Source of the DNA: Maridesulfovibrio sp050916235
GTDB taxonomy: Bacteria > Desulfobacterota > Desulfovibrionia > Desulfovibrionales > Desulfovibrionaceae
Direction: 5' to 3'
Assembly (NCBI RefSeq): GCF_050916235.1
Contig: NZ_CP104854.1
Coordinates: 4,030,001 to 4,094,000, forward strand
Length of the DNA stretch: 64,000 nt
The translations under genes were made by a program, and so were the position numbers. The notes under the pieces are model-generated. The model saw only the letters and a list, made by a program, of their open reading frames with translations. It was not told the DNA's origin and did no database searches. Below are positions 17,575 through 25,174 of this stretch, in pieces. Within the stretch, counting starts at the first letter, position 1; every line of letters begins with the position of its first letter.

Positions 17575-18168
17575 TTATCTGGCAGGATCAGTCATTTTTA
17601 GTAATTGCCTGTAGCTCAGTTCAAGTGCTCCGGACCCATGTCTGATGGCCATGTTCAATAAATCTTCATCTGAAATATTACCCGCAACAAGCTGGCAATT
17701 TGGAGAAATATCCCTCGTTAATTTCGCACATTTTTCCATGGTCATGCTGTCGAATTTGTCTCGCGTACGCAGTACCGGCGTTGAGAAAATTATGTACTGC
17801 GCACCTGATTTTGCGGCTAGAACCCCTTGGGCCAGCGTTTCAATTCCGTCAACGGCAACCATAATATCCCGTTCAGCCAGGTGTGAACAGGCTTTGAATC
17901 CTTCAAGATTTGCTTTAATTCTTATGACAATATTTGGCCCTGACTTCATCAGTTCCCTTGTGTCTTCAAGGATGTCCTCGGCTGATTCTCCCATTGCCCG
18001 GAGAAAAACCGGTCCGTGCATGCTCTGAATTATCGCAGACATGTCACTGTCAGGTGCAATGCACGGCTCTGCTTCCTTTTCGGAAACTAGATAAACGCCG
18101 TCAATGAGTCGGTAGTCGAGGGATTTTTTTACTTCAAATAATGAACATGATTTCAGATAAATTTTCAT
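17575..18168 (-). CDS. Transaldolase-fold protein lacking catalytic residues
   Basis: The 197-residue protein follows the small transaldolase/fructose-6-phosphate aldolase pattern along its length: MKIYL start, NIVIRIKANLEGFKA near 79-93, TLAQGVLAAKSGAQYI near 111 and NISDEDLLNMAIRHGSGALEL near 165. Against E. coli fructose-6-phosphate aldolase the key positions differ: the Asp of YLDTS is Lys6, the TTNPS loop is YLVSE, and the Schiff-base lysine position is Arg83. Lys85 lies two residues later but off the strand register. I therefore infer a non-catalytic or changed function. Its own terminator lies downstream. Confidence 0.75.
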   Translation of the reverse strand: MKIYLKSCSLFEVKKSLDYRLIDGVYLVSEKEAEPCIAPDSDMSAIIQSMHGPVFLRAMGESAEDILEDTRELMKSGPNIVIRIKANLEGFKACSHLAERDIMVAVDGIETLAQGVLAAKSGAQYIIFSTPVLRTRDKFDSMTMEKCAKLTRDISPNCQLVAGNISDEDLLNMAIRHGSGALELSYRQLLKMTDPAR

Positions 18169-18198
18169 AGAGGACTCCCCTGCCCCTGTTTCTCAATT

Positions 18199-18237
18199 GG
18201 AAATGCCCTTTTGAATTCAACTCAAAAGGGCATTTCC
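18199..18237. repeat. Perfect hairpin between two leftward genes
   Basis: GGAAATGCCCTTTTGA (18199-18214) pairs fully with its mirror ending at 18237 across a 7-base loop. No T run follows on the minus strand, so it is either a weak terminator for the gene at 18269 or an mRNA-stabilising or processing structure. Confidence 0.6.
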
Positions 18238-18268
18238 ATAAATTTTTCACGAACTCGTCGCTTCGGCG

Positions 18269-18529
18269 CTACTTCTCGCCTTCCAGACGTTTGATGTATT
18301 TATCCCGGCATTCGTAGGAACAGAAGCATTCAACCTTTTCGCCGTTACGAACTCTGATGTCTCCGTCTTTTCTGACATAAGTTCCGCAGATAGGATCTTT
18401 GACCATTTCACCGGCTTTAATTTCCTTTTCGCGCACTTTCTCGGCTTTCTCGTTCTTCTTCATCTGATCGCCGCTGAATAGCTTCCATAAAACAAAAGCG
18501 GCAATGGCGATAACTACAAATTTAATCAT
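18269..18529 (-). CDS. Membrane-anchored TRASH/YHS-like metal-binding protein
   Basis: An 86-residue protein with one N-terminal membrane helix (FVVIAIAAFVLWKLF), a lysine/glutamate-rich linker and a small cysteine domain: MVKDPICGTYVRK, then ECFCSYECRDKYIKRL. The C-X(n)-C-X3-C pattern and the DPxCGTxV opening match TRASH/YHS-type metal-binding modules and the PP0621-like family. The domain probably lies on the cytoplasmic side and may sense or chaperone a metal; that is inference. It stands between folK and the transaldolase-like gene. Confidence 0.8.
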   Translation of the reverse strand: MIKFVVIAIAAFVLWKLFSGDQMKKNEKAEKVREKEIKAGEMVKDPICGTYVRKDGDIRVRNGEKVECFCSYECRDKYIKRLEGEK

Positions 18530-18581
18530 GATTTACCTCAAAACAGAACAGGCCGCACCTGTAGCAGATGCGGCCTGAGAA

Positions 18582-19097
18582 TTAATCCTGATAGATTCGT
18601 TTACCGTCAATACGGTACGTAATCCTGTTGAGAGCTTCGACAACGGTTGTTCCATCTGGAAAAACCAATTCTGGATCTATTTCGGCCAGCGGATGGAGGA
18701 CAAAAGCTCTATCCAGTGCCCGTGGATGGGGCACCGTCAGATACTCACCGCTGTTGATGACCCGGTCGCCAAAGAGGACAATGTCCAGATCGATCGTTCT
18801 CGGGCCGTTTACCTCTCCCCTTACCCGATCCATCTGCCCTTCCACTGCCTGGAGCGTTGAAAGGAAACCTTCGGCAGACCAAAGTTCAGGATCAACAGCA
18901 AAGCGTACAATCTGATTGCTGAACCACGGTTGGTCTTTTAGTCCCTGAGGTTCTGTCTCATAAGTTTCAGACCATACTTCAGGGTCAATTCCATCGTATT
19001 TTTCAAGTCTGGCCACGGCCTGGTTCAGATTATCTTCTGTGTCTCCGATATTTGAACCAAGACTGACGTAGACCTTTACAGTTTGGATATCCGTGAT
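18582..19097 (-). CDS. folK: HPPK, folate biosynthesis, with apparent non-AUG start
   Basis: The product is 6-hydroxymethyl-7,8-dihydropterin pyrophosphokinase. VYVSLGSNIGD, FSNQIVRF, GPRTIDLDIVLFGD and VPHPRALDRAFVLHPLAEI are its signatures. The frame containing GSNIGD has no ATG, GTG or TTG between the upstream stop and this motif; the first GTG (19016) would delete it. A perfect AAGGAGG (19108-19102), inside dapL, is followed in frame by ATC (19097-19095) and ACG (19094-19092). I place the start there, so the gene overlaps the dapL end by about 20 bp. A non-AUG start is inference; a local sequence error is the alternative. Confidence 0.85.
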   Translation of the reverse strand: MTDIQTVKVYVSLGSNIGDTEDNLNQAVARLEKYDGIDPEVWSETYETEPQGLKDQPWFSNQIVRFAVDPELWSAEGFLSTLQAVEGQMDRVRGEVNGPRTIDLDIVLFGDRVINSGEYLTVPHPRALDRAFVLHPLAEIDPELVFPDGTTVVEALNRITYRIDGKRIYQD

Positions 19098-20242
19098 ACT
19101 GCCTCCTTGAGTCTTTCGGTATCAACCGTCAGTGAAATTCTGAAGTACCCTTCTCCGGCAGCGCCGAAACCGTTGCCGGGGGTAACTACCACACCGGTTT
19201 CCCGCAGGAGCTTGGATACAAATTCGGAAGAAGTGTATCCTGTCGGAGTTTTTGCCCATACGAAAATGGACGCATCGGGCACCTTGCAGGAAATGTTGAT
19301 CTTTTCAAGGGCTTCGATAACGCAGTCACGACGCTCTTTATAGATCTTGCGGAATTCCTTTACATAAGGTTCGCCCTCTTTAAGTGCAACAATTCCGGCT
19401 TCCTGTACAGCCTGAAAGATGCCGGAGTCGACATTTTCCTTAATTTTTCCAAGACCGGCCACCAGAGTGGGGTTACCGACAGCCATGCCGCAGCGCCATC
19501 CGGTCATGTTGTAGGTTTTGGACAGGGAGTGGAATTCGATCGCAACTTCTTTGGCACCGGGGGTTTCCAGAATGGAGATGGGTTTTTTGTTATCATCATA
19601 GTATACTTCAGTGTACGCGGCATCAGCGACGATGATGACATTGTGCTTGGTAGCTTTGGCGACCAGCTTTTCGTAAAATTCAGGAGTAGCAGTGGCAGAA
19701 GTAGGATTGTTGGGGTAGTTGACGAAGATAATTTTGGCTTTATCCCATTTAGTGTCATCAATCGCATCAAGGTCGGGCAGGAAGTCATTTTCTTCAAGCA
19801 GCGGCATGATTTCAACTACGGCGCCAGCGAAGCCGGAAGCCACTGGATATACCGGGTAGTTAGGAGATGCCACCAGAACGAGGTCGCCGGGGTTTACAAA
19901 TGCGAGCGGAAAGTGAGCGATGCCTTCCTTTGAACCGATGAGGGATACAACTTCGGTCTTGGGGTCGAGGTCGACATTGAATCGCTGTTTGTACCAGTCT
20001 GCAACAGCCTGGCGGAAGGTCAGGAGTCCTACGTATGAAGGATACTGGTGGTTGACCGGATTCTGCGCTGCCTTGTAAAGGGCTTCGATGATGAAATCGG
20101 GAGTCGGAAGGTCAGGATCTCCGATGCCGAGGCTGATGATATCGACACCCTGGGCAGCAACTTCCTGCTTGAGCCTGTCAATTTCAGCGAAGAGATAAGG
20201 CGGGAGGGTGGCAAGCCTGTCGGCAAGTTTGAATTCTGGCAT
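19076..20242 (-). CDS. dapL: LL-diaminopimelate aminotransferase
   Basis: This 388-residue class I/II PLP enzyme turns tetrahydrodipicolinate directly into LL-diaminopimelate, the short lysine and peptidoglycan route used in Desulfovibrio. SLGIGDPDLPTP near residue 37, NPNNPTSA-type YPNNPTSATA near 170, ADAAYTEVYYDD near 205 and the PLP-lysine motif HSLSKTYNMTGWRCG near 238 are present. AAGGAG precedes ATG 20242. It contains the folK ribosome-binding site in its last codons, which suggests translational coupling. Confidence 0.92.
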   Translation of the reverse strand: MPEFKLADRLATLPPYLFAEIDRLKQEVAAQGVDIISLGIGDPDLPTPDFIIEALYKAAQNPVNHQYPSYVGLLTFRQAVADWYKQRFNVDLDPKTEVVSLIGSKEGIAHFPLAFVNPGDLVLVASPNYPVYPVASGFAGAVVEIMPLLEENDFLPDLDAIDDTKWDKAKIIFVNYPNNPTSATATPEFYEKLVAKATKHNVIIVADAAYTEVYYDDNKKPISILETPGAKEVAIEFHSLSKTYNMTGWRCGMAVGNPTLVAGLGKIKENVDSGIFQAVQEAGIVALKEGEPYVKEFRKIYKERRDCVIEALEKINISCKVPDASIFVWAKTPTGYTSSEFVSKLLRETGVVVTPGNGFGAAGEGYFRISLTVDTERLKEAVSRISKL

Positions 20243-20358
20243 TTCGATATACTCCTTAGGAATTTAGGTTAAATTATTATCGATACTGTTTAATTGGGCT
20301 TGTTTGCTCTGTCAATCAGCTTGAGCAGATGCAGTCATCGGTGTAAAGAATAATCCAT

Positions 20359-21273
20359 ATGACTGAAAACGAGAACAAAACATCCGTAAAACACCAATGG
20401 ATTGACCGCTATCTGGAGCACCTGCTCATAGAACGGGGGCTTTCCGAAAACAGTCTTGACGGGTATCTGAGTGATTTGGAGTCTTTTCAAGCCTTTCTGG
20501 AAGAAAGATCGGCTGGTATAGAGGACGCCACCGGTCAGACACTGCTGCTCTACCTCACGTACCTGAGGTCCAAAGCCTTGAAATCAACCTCACTTGCGAG
20601 ACATCTTTCATCTTTGAGAGGATTTTTCGCATTCTGCACGTCGCGAGGCTTTATTAAAGATAACCCCGCAATTCTGCTGGAAAATCCGAAACTCCCCAGA
20701 AAAATACCTGAATTCCTTTCACCGGAAGAAGTTGGTCGCATGCTTGCCCTGCCCGTTCTGACCGAAAAACTCGGGTACAGGGACCGGACAATGTTGGAGC
20801 TGTTATATGCGGCCGGGATGAGGGTGTCGGAGCTGGTCGACCTTAAAATTGAGGATTTCGACCCGCAGACCGGTGTACTCATCATCTTCGGCAAAGGATC
20901 AAAAGAACGGCTGGTGCCGATTCACTATGTGGCGCAAAATTTCTTAAACCAATACATTAGAGATTGGCGTCCTGCCTTTAATCCCAAAGTCAAAAATGTT
21001 TTTCTCAACAGATCCGGCAAGGGATTGACCCGACAGGGGGTCTGGAAAATGATTAAGAAGTACGCTTTGGATGCTGGGATCAAACGGGCAATATCTCCGC
21101 ACACTTTCAGGCATTCTTTTGCCACCCACTTGCTGGATGGCGGTGCGGACCTGCGTACAGTCCAGTTGCTTCTCGGTCATTCGGACATCAATGCTACTGA
21201 AATATACACACATATTCAAGCTGGAAGATTGGTCCAACTCCACAAACGCTTTCACCCACGTTCTGTAATGTGA
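20359..21273 (+). CDS. xerD: Tyrosine recombinase XerD
   Basis: The 304-residue recombinase resolves chromosome dimers at dif with its partner XerC. The SAM-like N-terminal domain (residues 10-100) is followed by the catalytic domain with AAGMRVSELVDL (Arg), FGKGSKERLVPI (Lys), SPHTFRHSFATHLL (His/Arg), LLGHSDINATEIYTH (His and the nucleophilic Tyr). Length and the IYTHI ending fit XerD better than a phage integrase. No recombination site is seen nearby. The next gene starts 10 bp later. Confidence 0.92.
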   Translation: MTENENKTSVKHQWIDRYLEHLLIERGLSENSLDGYLSDLESFQAFLEERSAGIEDATGQTLLLYLTYLRSKALKSTSLARHLSSLRGFFAFCTSRGFIKDNPAILLENPKLPRKIPEFLSPEEVGRMLALPVLTEKLGYRDRTMLELLYAAGMRVSELVDLKIEDFDPQTGVLIIFGKGSKERLVPIHYVAQNFLNQYIRDWRPAFNPKVKNVFLNRSGKGLTRQGVWKMIKKYALDAGIKRAISPHTFRHSFATHLLDGGADLRTVQLLLGHSDINATEIYTHIQAGRLVQLHKRFHPRSVM

Positions 21274-21283
21274 GATTTTAAGA

Positions 21284-23944
21284 ATGTCAAAAAATGATGA
21301 GCTGATTAAGGCGGAAACGATAATTACAGGGCATGTAAATGCCGATTTCGATTGTCTTGCCGCTATCGTAGCTGCCGGAAAGCTTTATCCGGACGCCACA
21401 CTTATTTTTCCGGGCAGTCAGGAAAAAAATCTGCGCAATTTTTATATGGAAAGCGCAACATACTTCTTTAACTTCAAGCAGTTAAAGGAGATAGACAAGG
21501 ATTCAGTCAAGCTGCTTGTGGTTGTAGACACTTCCAGAAAAAAAAGAATTCTTCATGTCCACCCTATTCTTGATAATCCCGGTCTGCGAATTCATGTTTA
21601 TGATCACCACATGAAATCAGAATGTGACCTTGAGCCCGAGATTCTGATTAAGAAGCCATGGGGATCAAGCGTGGCCATCCTGTCCCACGAAATCCGTGAC
21701 CGCGGAATAGAGATCAATCAGGAAGAAGCTACGATCATGGGGCTGGGGCTTTATGAGGACACCGGCTCTTTCGGGTTCAATTCAACCACCGAACATGATT
21801 TCGAAGCCGGAAAATGGTTGCTTAAAAACGGCATGGAGCTTGATGTCATAACCGATCTTTTGAACCGGGACCTCACTTCTCAACAGATAACTCTTCTTGG
21901 TCGTCTGCTCGAAGGGGCGACCAACTATACAATTAATGATTTGGATGTAGTCATCTCCGAGATCAGCACTCCGGATTATGTTGGAGATTTCTCTGTTCTG
22001 GTCCATAAATTTATGGATGTTGAAAATATAAAGGTTCTGTTTGCTCTGGCCCGCATGAATGACCGGATTCATCTTGTCGCACGCTCCCGGACCCCGGATA
22101 TTGATGTCGGGGCAATATGTTCCAACTTCGGCGGTGGCGGGCACCTCTATGCTGCATCGGCCACCATCAAGGACAGGACTCTTGCCGAAGTAAGAGATGA
22201 GCTGTTCGCCCTGCTCTACTCCACGGTTTCTCCACAGTTGAGTGTGGAAACTATTATGTCCAGACAGCCGGTGACAATTCCGCGCAACATGACTATCCGG
22301 CAGGCTGTGGAACGCATGACCCAGTACAGTCTGAAAGGTGTCCCGGTCGTGGATTCCATGGAAAATATGCGGGTTGTGGGTATTCTGGAGCAGAAAACTG
22401 CCGACAAGGCCCTGTCGCATAACCTTGGCGATGTTGAAGTGGAAATCTACATGCAGCACCCGTTCTCTTCTATTAAAGTAGATTCCGGTTTGCATCGGGT
22501 CATGGAAATTATTCTGGGGCAGAAGCAGAGGCTGGTTCCTGTTGTCGAAAATGACCGCATAATCGCTGTGGTGACACGCACCGATCTAATCAACCTGTTG
22601 GTTAAGGACCCGGCACGTATTCCTGAATCCCTGTTTCCGGACAAGAAGCAGGAGCGTAACATCCGTAATATCATGCGCAACCGGCTGCCTCACAAATTGC
22701 TCAACATTCTAGAGACCGCCGGCGATATGGCCGCGGAACTCGGAACAGAAGCCTATGTTGTTGGCGGATTTGTGCGCGATGTTCTACTTACAAAAACAAA
22801 CTATGATCTGGACTTGGTGGTAGAAGGAGACGGGATCGCCTTCGCCAAAAAGCTGGCCCAGAGAATGAATGGCAGAGCAAAGTATCATCGTAAATTCAAA
22901 ACCGCAGTGGTAATCCTTCCTGATGGACAGCGTGTAGACGTTGCTACTGCACGGCTTGAATATTATGAGTATCCGGCCGCCCTGCCGACAGTTGAGCTTT
23001 CATCCATTAAAATGGATTTGTACCGCCGGGATTTCACCATCAACGCACTGGCGGTACACATAAATCCCTCCAGTTTCGGAAAACTCGTGGACTTTTTCGG
23101 TTCGCAACGAGATCTCAAGGACAGGACAATCCGTGTGCTGCATGCCCTTAGCTTCGTTGAAGACCCGACGCGAATAATGCGCGCAGTACGTTTTGAGCAG
23201 CGTTATGGATTCAGGATCGGAGGTCAGACCTTGAGCCTGATCAGGAATGCGTTGAAGCTTAATCTTATCAACAAGCTTTCCGGCTATAGGTTGATGCATG
23301 AATTCAAGCATATACTTAATGAAGATGCAGTTCAGTCCAGTATACAGCGTCTTAATGAGCTGGGTGTGCTGGAGGCCGTACATCCTCTTTTGGAGCTCAA
23401 CGCTTCACGCATCCAGGTTCTTGGTGAGCTTGAGAAGGTGTTGAGCTGGTACAGCCTTCTTTATCTCGATCCGCCTATTGTGGTTTGGAAGGCATATTTT
23501 CTCGGGATATGCATGGGGATTTCCAAGGCGAAAATGGAGCAGATTTATGATCGCTTCAGCTTTTCTCCCAGTGAGCGGCGTGAGTTTGTCCATCTGCGGG
23601 ATACGATTTTCTGGGCAGCTGGAAATATCATGAATATCAAGCAGGAACTTAAGCCCAGTGAGGTATATGACATACTTAATCCCGTGCCGCTTGAGGGCGT
23701 GCTTTTCATAATGGCAAGGGCTAAGCGTGAAATGATAAAGAAATATGTATCCCAGTATCTGACAAGTCTGCGTCTCAAGCAGGTAGATGTAACCGGTGAG
23801 GACATCAAACAGCTTGGACTGGAACCCGGTCCTCACTATTCGCATTTACTAAGTCGCGTAAAGCTTGCGGTTCTTGATGGAGACCTCAGAGGCCGTGATG
23901 AGCAGTTGGCTTTTTTGCGGAAAGAAATCGCGGCACTTTCATGA
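21284..23944 (+). CDS. DHH phosphoesterase-CBS-tRNA nucleotidyltransferase fusion
   Basis: An 886-residue multidomain protein. Residues 10-320 form a DHH/DHHA1 phosphoesterase (HVNADFDCLAA, VVVDTS, VYDHHMK, then FGGGGHLYAAS). Two CBS domains span about 320-440 (VETIMSRQPVTIPRN, IYMQHPFSSIKVD). From about 465 a class II nucleotidyltransferase head follows (YVVGGFVRDVLL, NYDLDLVVEGDG, RRDFTINALAV) with RNA-binding helices. This matches the A-adding tRNA nucleotidyltransferase type that repairs the CCA end together with a separate CC-adding enzyme. The CBS pair suggests control by adenine nucleotides. It lies 10 bp after xerD. Confidence 0.93.
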   Translation: MSKNDELIKAETIITGHVNADFDCLAAIVAAGKLYPDATLIFPGSQEKNLRNFYMESATYFFNFKQLKEIDKDSVKLLVVVDTSRKKRILHVHPILDNPGLRIHVYDHHMKSECDLEPEILIKKPWGSSVAILSHEIRDRGIEINQEEATIMGLGLYEDTGSFGFNSTTEHDFEAGKWLLKNGMELDVITDLLNRDLTSQQITLLGRLLEGATNYTINDLDVVISEISTPDYVGDFSVLVHKFMDVENIKVLFALARMNDRIHLVARSRTPDIDVGAICSNFGGGGHLYAASATIKDRTLAEVRDELFALLYSTVSPQLSVETIMSRQPVTIPRNMTIRQAVERMTQYSLKGVPVVDSMENMRVVGILEQKTADKALSHNLGDVEVEIYMQHPFSSIKVDSGLHRVMEIILGQKQRLVPVVENDRIIAVVTRTDLINLLVKDPARIPESLFPDKKQERNIRNIMRNRLPHKLLNILETAGDMAAELGTEAYVVGGFVRDVLLTKTNYDLDLVVEGDGIAFAKKLAQRMNGRAKYHRKFKTAVVILPDGQRVDVATARLEYYEYPAALPTVELSSIKMDLYRRDFTINALAVHINPSSFGKLVDFFGSQRDLKDRTIRVLHALSFVEDPTRIMRAVRFEQRYGFRIGGQTLSLIRNALKLNLINKLSGYRLMHEFKHILNEDAVQSSIQRLNELGVLEAVHPLLELNASRIQVLGELEKVLSWYSLLYLDPPIVVWKAYFLGICMGISKAKMEQIYDRFSFSPSERREFVHLRDTIFWAAGNIMNIKQELKPSEVYDILNPVPLEGVLFIMARAKREMIKKYVSQYLTSLRLKQVDVTGEDIKQLGLEPGPHYSHLLSRVKLAVLDGDLRGRDEQLAFLRKEIAALS

Positions 23945-24276
23945 AAGGTGATTCACTAAAGATGTAACATATTATGAATGTTACTTTAGAAAAAGTATCA
24001 GGTACATAAAAAAACGGGGTTTTGCTTGCTCTTGGGCTGTAACCCGTGTAGAACATGCACACTTTTCAGTTAGTCTGGAATAATGCCCTCTAATGACGTT
24101 TTTTCGTAAAAAGAGGCATTTTCCATATTAGTTGTTGAAAATTAGCTGGTATTTAATTAGTGGGATTTAATATTGTTTGATAAAACACAGCAGCTTTATG
24201 CCTGTTGTTCAATATCAGGCCTAATAACCGGTGCTTTTGCCGGTTTAGTTAAGATACTGTAAAGGCTGATTTGTAT
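23945..24276. other. Intergenic region with small hairpins before the HIT gene
   Basis: About 330 bp without a gene. Three modest inverted repeats are visible: ACGGG.../AACCCGT (24014-24047), GCCTG/CAGGC (about 24200-24220) and AACCGG/CCGGTT (24226-24245), the last ending 31 bp before the HIT start. They could be a terminator and leader structures; none can be named. Confidence 0.4.
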
Positions 24277-24768
24277 ATGGAAGTATTATGGGCACCATGG
24301 CGAATGGACTATATTCTTGGTCCAAAGCCTGATGAGTGTGTTTTCTGTATTCCTGAAAACACGGATGAAGACGTGGAAAGACTGGTTCTGCACAGGGCTG
24401 CACACTGCTTTGTGATTATGAATAAATTTCCATACAATAACTGTCATCTGATGGTTACGCCTTACAGGCATGTTAGCAAGCTTACTGATCTTGCAGAGGT
24501 GGAAGCTTCTGAGATCATGAAGTATATAACAATATGCTGCAATATTCTTGAAAAGGCATGTCATCCGCAAGGTATAAATGTCGGCTTGAATATAGGGGAA
24601 GCAGCAGGAGCTGGGATCGCCGCCCATCTTCACTTTCAACTCGTTCCGCGTTGGAACGGGGATGCATCGTTTATGGCGGTTTTCGGTGAAACCAACGTAA
24701 TTCCCGATCACCTGTCCTCAACTTATAAAAGGCTCAAGCCGTTTTTTGACAGTATTGTCGCTGAGTAA
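24277..24768 (+). CDS. HIT family nucleotide hydrolase or phosphorylase
   Basis: This 163-residue protein of the histidine-triad superfamily begins MEVLWAPWRMDYI, typical of bacterial AP4A-type members, and has a CVFC pair near residue 21 that may bind zinc. The active-site motif reads AAHLHFQLVPRW: the last His of HxHxHxx is Gln, as in galactose-1-phosphate uridylyltransferase and AP4A phosphorylases, which supports a nucleotidyl-transfer or phosphorylase reaction over simple hydrolysis. I chose ATG 24277; a TTG two codons upstream is closer to AAAGG. It heads the lapA/lapB-like/mutS row. Confidence 0.88.
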   Translation: MEVLWAPWRMDYILGPKPDECVFCIPENTDEDVERLVLHRAAHCFVIMNKFPYNNCHLMVTPYRHVSKLTDLAEVEASEIMKYITICCNILEKACHPQGINVGLNIGEAAGAGIAAHLHFQLVPRWNGDASFMAVFGETNVIPDHLSSTYKRLKPFFDSIVAE

Positions 24769-24784
24769 CACTAAGGAGGGTTTC

Positions 24785-25141
24785 ATGCGTTACTTGAAGG
24801 TTTTGGCTCTGGTAATCCTGTTTTTCTTTTCAATGGTTTTCTTTGTTCAGAACACCCCTGAACTCGGAAAAACCGTTATTCTATCCATCGAACTTTTACA
24901 GTACAAGTTCACCAGCCAGGAACTGCCTTACTACCTGTTGATCCTGACTGCTTTTGCGGTCGGCGCTGTAATCACTCTGCTCTACTTCATGGGTGATAAA
25001 ATCCGTCTGTCCGGTCAGCTCCGCGCATGCCGTACCAGAATGGCCAACCTTGAGCAGGAAGTAAACTCTCTTCGCAATATGCCTCTTGATGAAGGTAACT
25101 ATCCCTCCGCAGCAGAAACTGCTGAAGAAAAAAGCGAATAG
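24785..25141 (+). CDS. lapA: LapA family inner-membrane protein
   Basis: A 118-residue protein with two membrane helices (residues 4-22 and about 48-70) and a coiled-coil tail (LRACRTRMANLEQEVNSL), the layout of LapA/DUF1049, which acts with LapB in lipopolysaccharide assembly. AAGGAGG lies directly before ATG 24785. The lapB-like gene follows after 33 bp, the usual pairing. Confidence 0.85.
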   Translation: MRYLKVLALVILFFFSMVFFVQNTPELGKTVILSIELLQYKFTSQELPYYLLILTAFAVGAVITLLYFMGDKIRLSGQLRACRTRMANLEQEVNSLRNMPLDEGNYPSAAETAEEKSE

Positions 25142-25174
25142 CAGGCTTAAGCTGAACATGAATATGGAGTATAC

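Noticed and set aside
20359..21273. Tyrosine recombinase considered as a mobile-element integrase
   Set aside because: Length, motifs and its housekeeping neighbours fit XerD, and no element borders or att repeats are visible.
23945..24276. Hairpin-rich gap considered as a 6S or other structured RNA
   Set aside because: The stems are short and separate, and no long closed rod or bubble typical of 6S RNA can be drawn.
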